From the NCBI GenBank assembly GCA_947179485.1, contig OX359247.1, positions 64,965,001 through 65,029,000 on the forward strand: DNA of 64,000 nucleotides. Reading direction: 5' to 3'. The position numbers were made by a program, and so were the translations under genes. Positions 58,489 through 64,000 of the stretch are shown one piece after another (the first letter of the stretch is position 1; each line of letters starts with the position of its first letter). Under the pieces are notes generated by a model, which searched no databases, had not been told where the DNA came from, and worked only from the letters and a program-made list of their open reading frames with translations. The stretch comes from Allacma fusca (taxonomy: Eukaryota; Arthropoda; Collembola; Symphypleona; Sminthuridae).

Positions 58489-58869
58489 TTTATTATAACC
58501 GCCACTTTCTGTATGTGGCTATTAAAATTTCGCGCTCTACTGTTAAAGTAAGCGCGCAAGATTTAGGCATACAATAAGTCTCCACGGCCTCGATACTTTC
58601 TGCATAGTGTATAGATTTCAATAGTGAAGTCACTAGCATATGCAATGGTGGGACTCGCCACTTAACTTTCTCAGAGTGGCGCTGCGAGCGTTTTTCGCTA
58701 GCTTTACAGTAATGACACATTTGAAAGCTACTAAAAACATACAAATATCAGATGTTTTAATAAAATTTTGCATAGAATTCTTTATTTTTTCTCAGGTGTG
58801 ATTTCCAAGTATTAACATACTTCATACAAATACTCAGCATGCATGCATACAAATGTACATACATAAAGA
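58489..58869. other. Spacer with the unclassified repeat also at 46130
   Basis: GCGCGCAAGATTTAGGCATA at 58550 matches the block near 46180. Confidence 0.35.
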
Positions 58870-60455
58870 CTAACAGAAACTTGTGCCACTAGAAATGAAT
58901 AACAATATTCTACGAGTTCTATTCACCCCAGAAACCAACTTTGACTGTTTTTTCAGCATGGCTGAAAATTGAAAAATTGTTTCAGGCATCGTTTGCCCTT
59001 GTGAGATATTGCCAGAGATATTTACGCGAGTTGGAATATAAATACACATTAGACCGAAGAGTTGAATGAAGTTCAGGATGGTAGGATGATCCATCAAATC
59101 CTCTCATTAAGCGGGTGATACCAAAGAATTTCTGAAATGTACACACAACAAGGGCTATTGTAACACTGTAAAATACATAACTATTTAACTAACATAACAC
59201 TTATAAAAGCACCTCCAAGCAGTCCTGATTGAATTTGTTTGTAAAAATAAAAATAAAAGCAAACCGAAGTGAAAGTAAATACTCTACTATTTCAAGCACG
59301 CTTTGCACAGTCACTCGCATGGACTCCAGCGTAACAGCGCTAGCAAAAGTGTTGCTGGGATCCTTTAAAATTGTAGAAAATCGACGTAGTCTGTTTACAA
59401 GAAAAATAGCATCAACAAAGGCTCAATTTGATGTACGTCTTTAAATATGCTTAAAGTATAACCAAATCACTAAGCGTTTACTTACATCAACCTTTTCAGA
59501 TTCCATATTAAAAATTGCAGTGCTAATTCGGTTTGTATTTAATGCATCAAAGAGGTCATTAATTTCGCGTGTGAACTTTTCAGTCGAATACGAGTCTTCA
59601 AATCCAAGAATTCCCTGAGTTCTGCAGATCAAAATTGGATCTGCAACAATGAGGCTGAATAGCTACAAACAAAATATGTTGATTTCGATACGTAAGGCGT
59701 ATTAATACATAAAACACAAACTTAAATCTTCGTGAATAATACAATATACTGTTTCGTAGCTAGAAATGTGTTTACCTGAGTAGCATAGTAAACAACAATC
59801 TTTTGGAACGGAGAAGGATTTATGTGACTTTGAGTTTTCTTTGGTGCTAATCTCAAACATCCCAAGGTGCAGTCAAAATCATATAACTTGGAATATAAAT
59901 TAAAATTAACCGAATTTCCAGCAAACTGTAACATAAACACAATCATTACTCTTGCTGTTCATTGGGGACTGCTAAATACAAATCGTATTCATGTAATAAT
60001 TGTAAATTAGAACCTGGCCAGTTATATGCTTGAGCAAATGATTCCTGATGCATTTAATCATATGAGGGACGTCAGATAGAAAATATAAAAATCCGGCGTC
60101 GTCAGCAGGGTGTACTACCTGTTGAAACCGTTAAACAATTAAACTGAAATTGCTTTCAAAATTGACGTTCCATAACTTAATTTTAACATATACATATAAT
60201 AATGATACTTTGTGAATAATGTTGACGCTTTCCCCGGTCTTCTTTGTTTTGATTTTTCCAGTTATTCCAAATTCTCCGTTTATTTCAATAAACTCACTTT
60301 TTATTATGCTGGATTCCTCGAAATGTAAATAACACACGGGACTTTTTGAAGTCGAAAGGAGTTTCTCTTTTGGGGATATTTTAAGCCACTCTACAGAGGT
60401 GTGTTTTTATTCCGTTATAACCCGAAGAACATCCCACAACAAAACACGACACCAT
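58870..60455 (-). pseudogene. P-element-type (THAP9-like) transposase, broken
   Basis: On the minus strand, ATG at 60455 starts MVSCFVVGCSSGYNGIK, the C-x4-C opening of a THAP zinc finger. The finger resumes after a frame break as KSPVCYLHFEESSIIKSEF (C-x2-H, about 60320). Later exon-like pieces carry LAPKKTQSHINPSPF (about 59830), DPILICRTQGILGFEDSYST (about 59600), KFTREINDLFDALNTNR (about 59560) and, at the end, HPTILNFIQLFGLMCIYIPT (about 59080). These match the P-element transposase core and its C-terminal part as I recall. Splice-like junctions (GTAAACAC at about 59776, TTTGTAG at about 59663) suggest it once had introns. Stops and shifts in the finger show decay. Confidence 0.75.
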
Positions 60456-60680
60456 TTTATTTTATTTAAAAACTTAATTACACATTTTAATCTTAAAAAC
60501 TCCAGGACTCGTAATAAAGCACATGTTGAGAACTGAAATCCAAGCGAAAGACGCCTGAAGCGCTGTATGCGGAATGTTAAGCCAACAAGCTTCAAATTGT
60601 GCTGAGCTTATGCAGAGAGTGAGTACACTATTACAATCTATACACTATGCTTTCTGCTGTTATCTGTCAATTTAAAGCTT

Positions 60681-60961
60681 GGCGAGCTCATTTCGCTATA
60701 TAGCAAGCCGCTATGTAGTATACTATTTCACTATACAGCCAAGAAAGCCGGTGGTATATGCAGCAATCAAGATGAGAGCTGAGAAACAGCGAGCTGAAAC
60801 TCTGGCGCAGGCGCAGAGGAGAGCTTTTTCAGCTCGCCGTGCTTCCTCGCTTTCTTGCCGATGCTATATATACCATCGGCGATCGGCTTGCTTCGCTATA
60901 CAGTGAAATAGTAGAGTAAATACACACAGAGCGGCTTTCTATATCGTTAAATGAGCTCGCC
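60681..60961. mobile_element. Short fold-back MITE with GGCGAGCTCATTT ends
   Basis: GGCGAGCTCATTTCGCTATA at the left pairs with the right end (AACGATAT instead of CGCTATAT). Inner blocks TACTATTTCACTATACAGC and GCTATACAGTGAAATAGTA also pair. No target duplication is clear. Confidence 0.7.
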
Positions 60962-62106
60962 ATTGGCGGAGTTCCAATTCAAAAGTGCACGGTATCCTGG
61001 CATCCGCATTTGAGGCAAATCCTTTTTTCAAGAAATTTCTGATAGTGATAGTGTACTGTATCAAGCAAATGAATTAAGGGAATATTATGGGAAGCCTGGT
61101 ACCAAAGTATACAAGCCAGTTTACTGTGTTATGAATTAGCACCAAAACCTTACAGGTCAGTTGGAATGATGTTGGCTCATGTTATGTTTGGGCAGTGGTA
61201 TTAATTTTTTGGTTCATACAATGGAACTTAATTTACACCACAAACTACCCGAACTCTTAAAATTACATACACGTAAATATATACAGTGCAGTCTATGCCT
61301 ATTTGAATAGAACTATGTACTGGGACAAACTAAAGTTTACCCGGAAAGTAAAAACTTTTAAGGGAATTTGCAATACTAAGATGGCACTGTATCAAGTAAA
61401 AACTAATTGACAAATGGAACTCCTAAAGATTCCTTACCAAAATGTTTCGTAATTCGCCACGTTAAAGTAGTTAAACTACTATAATTATAAGTAATGAAGG
61501 ATGGCATATTCATGAATTTACATATAGGTGCATTACACTCCACAGTAGCGATTTCCTAAGAAAAATATCTCTCTTTATATTTTGGTACATGATCGCGTAT
61601 GTATGTGACTTCTGCTCTCATTGTCAGCATATGAAAGAAATCTTCTTTTAAAGGATACTCTATTACGGGTAGTGAACTGTATCAACCAAAACTATATACA
61701 TAAGTTAAGGATTCACGATGTAAATACTGGTACTAAAGTATTAAAAATACCTTACAATGGGTTATTAACCAACATGTAGATGGCTCAAGTTGTAACCATG
61801 TTTCGTTGTTATGAGACCTCGATGCATTGACCCAATTGTCGTCGTTATTAATTGTAGCCGAATCGGGGTCTCATAAAAAACATCATACAAATCGGTGTTG
61901 TTTAACGTTTAACGTGCAGGACACGAATAAATCTCCACGTCAGGACTTCCTTCGTAAACGGTTTAGCTTTTTATTTCTATACTCACAACTACCACCTCTC
62001 CAAGTAATTGTCCCAGTGAAACAGGGTTTTCACTAATTTGTAGAAATTATGTTTTATTTGCGAAGGATCGTCGATAGAGGAGATATTCGGGACACGTTTT
62101 AGTGAT
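60962..62106. other. Intergenic with a diverged direct repeat
   Basis: An ACTGTATCAA block followed by AA(A/T)..AATTAAGG / CTAATTGAC and later CTGGTACCAAAG recurs at about 61055, 61385 and 61675. This implies old tandem copies of about 300 bp. No gene is recognised. Confidence 0.35.
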
Positions 62107-62344
62107 GTGGATGCCGCTGAATTCGCTGAAAGGGCAATTTTATGTTCTTGGAATGATGATACCACAAGACTTAACAAAGATTTATTAGGTAGACTAAAAG
62201 GTTATTCAAACACTTATTATAGTATTGACAATTTAGTGTTGGATGATGAACAAGAAAAACTGAACTTTCCCGAGGATTTTTTGCACACGCTGAAACCTAC
62301 AGGAATGCCTCCGTATAAGCTTACTTTGAAAGTTTGATCAATAA

Positions 62345-62390
<46 letters not shown>

Positions 62391-62833
62391 TGAGAAATTT
62401 GAATACAAGAAGAGGATTATGTAATGGTACAAAGCTAATAGCTAAGCACTTGGCTAATAATGTCATACATGCTGAAATACTGGCATGAATAGCACAAGGT
62501 GATATAATGTTTATAACTTCAATTGATTTGATTCCGCCTGACCCTGATATTCCATTTATACTCAAGAGAAGGCAGCTTCCTATAAGAGTCAGTTTTGTAA
62601 TGATTATTAATAAAAGTCAAAAGCAAACTTTTGATCGCTTGGGAATATATTTACCATCGCCAGTTTTTACACATGGACAATTATATGTTGCATTTTCAAG
62701 AGCTACATCAGGAAAGAAAGGTAAAGTCAAAATTATCAATATTGAAAAATGTTCAGTATTGATAATTTTGACTAATAAAATTTTGAATAAAGAGAAAATA
62801 CTTGATGGTAAAAACGAAACATTTTGTGTTTAA
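62107..62833 (+). pseudogene. Helitron PIF1 helicase C-terminal fragment
   Basis: MDAAEFAERAILCSWNDDTT, then KPTGMPPYKLTLKV up to a stop at 62335. Then comes an (AT)n run, and the frame resumes with NLNTRRGLCNGTKLIA (about 62400), FILKRRQLPIRVSFVMIINK and HGQLYVAFSRA. The order equals the end of the Helitron helicase at 26700-27300 but the sequence is clearly different, so it comes from another Helitron. The N-terminal Rep and most of the helicase are missing. Confidence 0.87.
62349..62386. repeat. (AT)n microsatellite
   Basis: About 18 AT units lie inside the helicase fragment and help break its frame. Confidence 0.95.
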
Positions 62834-63430
62834 GTTTTTTCAATCGATAAATTAACATTTGTATGTGTAAGCGGGACTAACTCTACGGGGTACTGATCTA
62901 CGGGTTAACGATGGGGCATAGGTAGGGCCTTGGTGGAAAGTTCCCAAGTGCGCTCAACCATGATATTTTATTTGAATTATTATAATATTTCAAGTCTTAA
63001 ATCTCATTATTCCCACGCATATTCTAGCGTCTACGTAAGAGTCAAACCTATGAGTAATTACCCCTGCTGAGCAGGGCTTTCTACTAGTGACTATTATTGA
63101 TCAAAGTATATTCTACGTCTCCGGTTAATAAAGATTTGTCACAAATAGGTTCCATAACCTCAGACCAGTTATATTCAGTAGTAGGGTTTGAAAACAGCAT
63201 TAATCAAATATAAAGCCCAGGTGCCCTTGTTTACAAATGACCATGTCTCCCCGACATCCTAAAATGAATTTTTTTTCTGGAGTTTAATATGAGAAACTTT
63301 GACCTAAACAAGAGGACCTTTTACTTTTAAAAATTAAAACTGGGATTTTTGCGCAGGGCCATAAACCATGTACTTAAGACGTTATGAAGTTGGTCTTGCT
63401 ACAGAACAATATATGTACGATTTTCGCATA
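62834..63430. other. Intergenic, nothing recognised
   Basis: No frame or repeat can be supported. Confidence 0.3.
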
Positions 63431-63439
63431 ACGATTAAG

Positions 63440-63735
63440 GTAAGAGAAGGTCATGAGGGCTTACATGTGTACTCTGCCTCCCCCTCTTTCGTTCACATCC
63501 TATTCATAGGTCCTCTCCCTCATGTTCATGAGAGAGCCTAAAATCAAGGTGTACTCGCCAACACTCTCGCAGTTTGTGAGGGCGAGGACGAGGGAGAGGG
63601 CGAGGCATCCCTCATTCCCTCGTGAGGGTGCCCATGTATGGGTGAGTACGGGTATTGATACCAGATATTGCAATTCCCGCTCTTCGGGTACGGATACGGG
63701 TATCGATTTTGCGTACCCGTGTCGACCACTGGGGC
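63440..63735. repeat. GAGGG-rich block followed by GGGTAC-family words
   Basis: GAGGGCGAGGACGAGGGAGA and CTCCCCCTC / CTCTCCCTCATG words lie at 63440-63630, then GAGTACGGGTATTGATACC and GGGTACGGATACGGGTATCG at 63640-63720. It is probably the edges of one or two word-rich elements, but the termini cannot be paired inside the window. Confidence 0.5.
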
Positions 63736-64000
63736 TGAGAGACCGTCTTCAACAAGTAGTCACTATGTTCGTGTTCCATAAAGGATAGCTTAACATTGAT
63801 TAGGATCACAATATACATATTTAAAAGACCACACTCTCATGATTTCCTCGATATTTGCATATAGCCTACAGCCAAATTCAACGTTACAAGTTGATTTGTT
63901 AAGTTTTAGAGTAATAATAGCAATATTGTCGTTAATACTGATTATAGATACTCCTCATTTAATGAAATAATCGTCCATGCCAGCTATGAACAATGAAGAA

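Overview
This is AT-rich, intron-bearing animal DNA, most likely from an arthropod and probably an insect. Three conserved single-copy genes with short GT-AG introns can be read through. They are actin-related protein 10 (161-4508, +), twinfilin (37733-39548, +) and the complex I assembly factor TIMMDC1 (40064-41794, -). The last two converge tail to tail. A 5S rRNA copy lies at 5312-5431 (-). The insect guess rests on the transposon mix (a P-element-type THAP transposase, Helitron and Helentron elements, Penelope-like and hAT elements) and on the compact introns. I cannot name a species.

Almost everything else is mobile DNA, much of it nested. From left to right: ACTR10 with a pogo-like MITE in its large intron; the 5S copy; a 12-unit 32-bp minisatellite; a decayed transposon gene (6529-9160) whose intron holds a hAT MITE that itself holds a second hAT MITE; further hAT, Mutator-like and PIF/Harbinger-like MITEs up to 14.8 kb; a broken gene of unknown identity (14.8-15.5 kb); and an intact 594-aa transposase-like ORF (16207-17991, -). 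Next come a 193-bp coding-derived satellite (20.8-22.4 kb), a broken autonomous Helitron (23.0-27.4 kb) and an intron-bearing Helentron-type element (28.5-34.6 kb) with a cysteine-protease-like module. After the twf/TIMMDC1 gene pair there are dense nested hAT MITEs (42-53 kb), a Ty1/copia fragment (53.3-54.4 kb), a LINE split by a Penelope-like insertion (55.0-56.3 kb), more MITEs, a P-type transposase pseudogene (58.9-60.5 kb) and a second Helitron helicase fragment (62.1-62.8 kb).

The strongest overall pattern is a set of a dozen or so different short elements. Most are bounded by imperfect terminal inverted repeats and 8-bp target duplications (hAT type). Each has its own short word, 5-8 bp long, repeated many times near both ends in opposite orientation. 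The words differ completely between families (CAGTTC, GAAGG, CGATA, CCTACA, GGGTAC, GGGAC, GAAACG, AACCGG, AAATAC, TTCGG), but the layout is shared. All element calls come from reading the sequence directly, without database searches.
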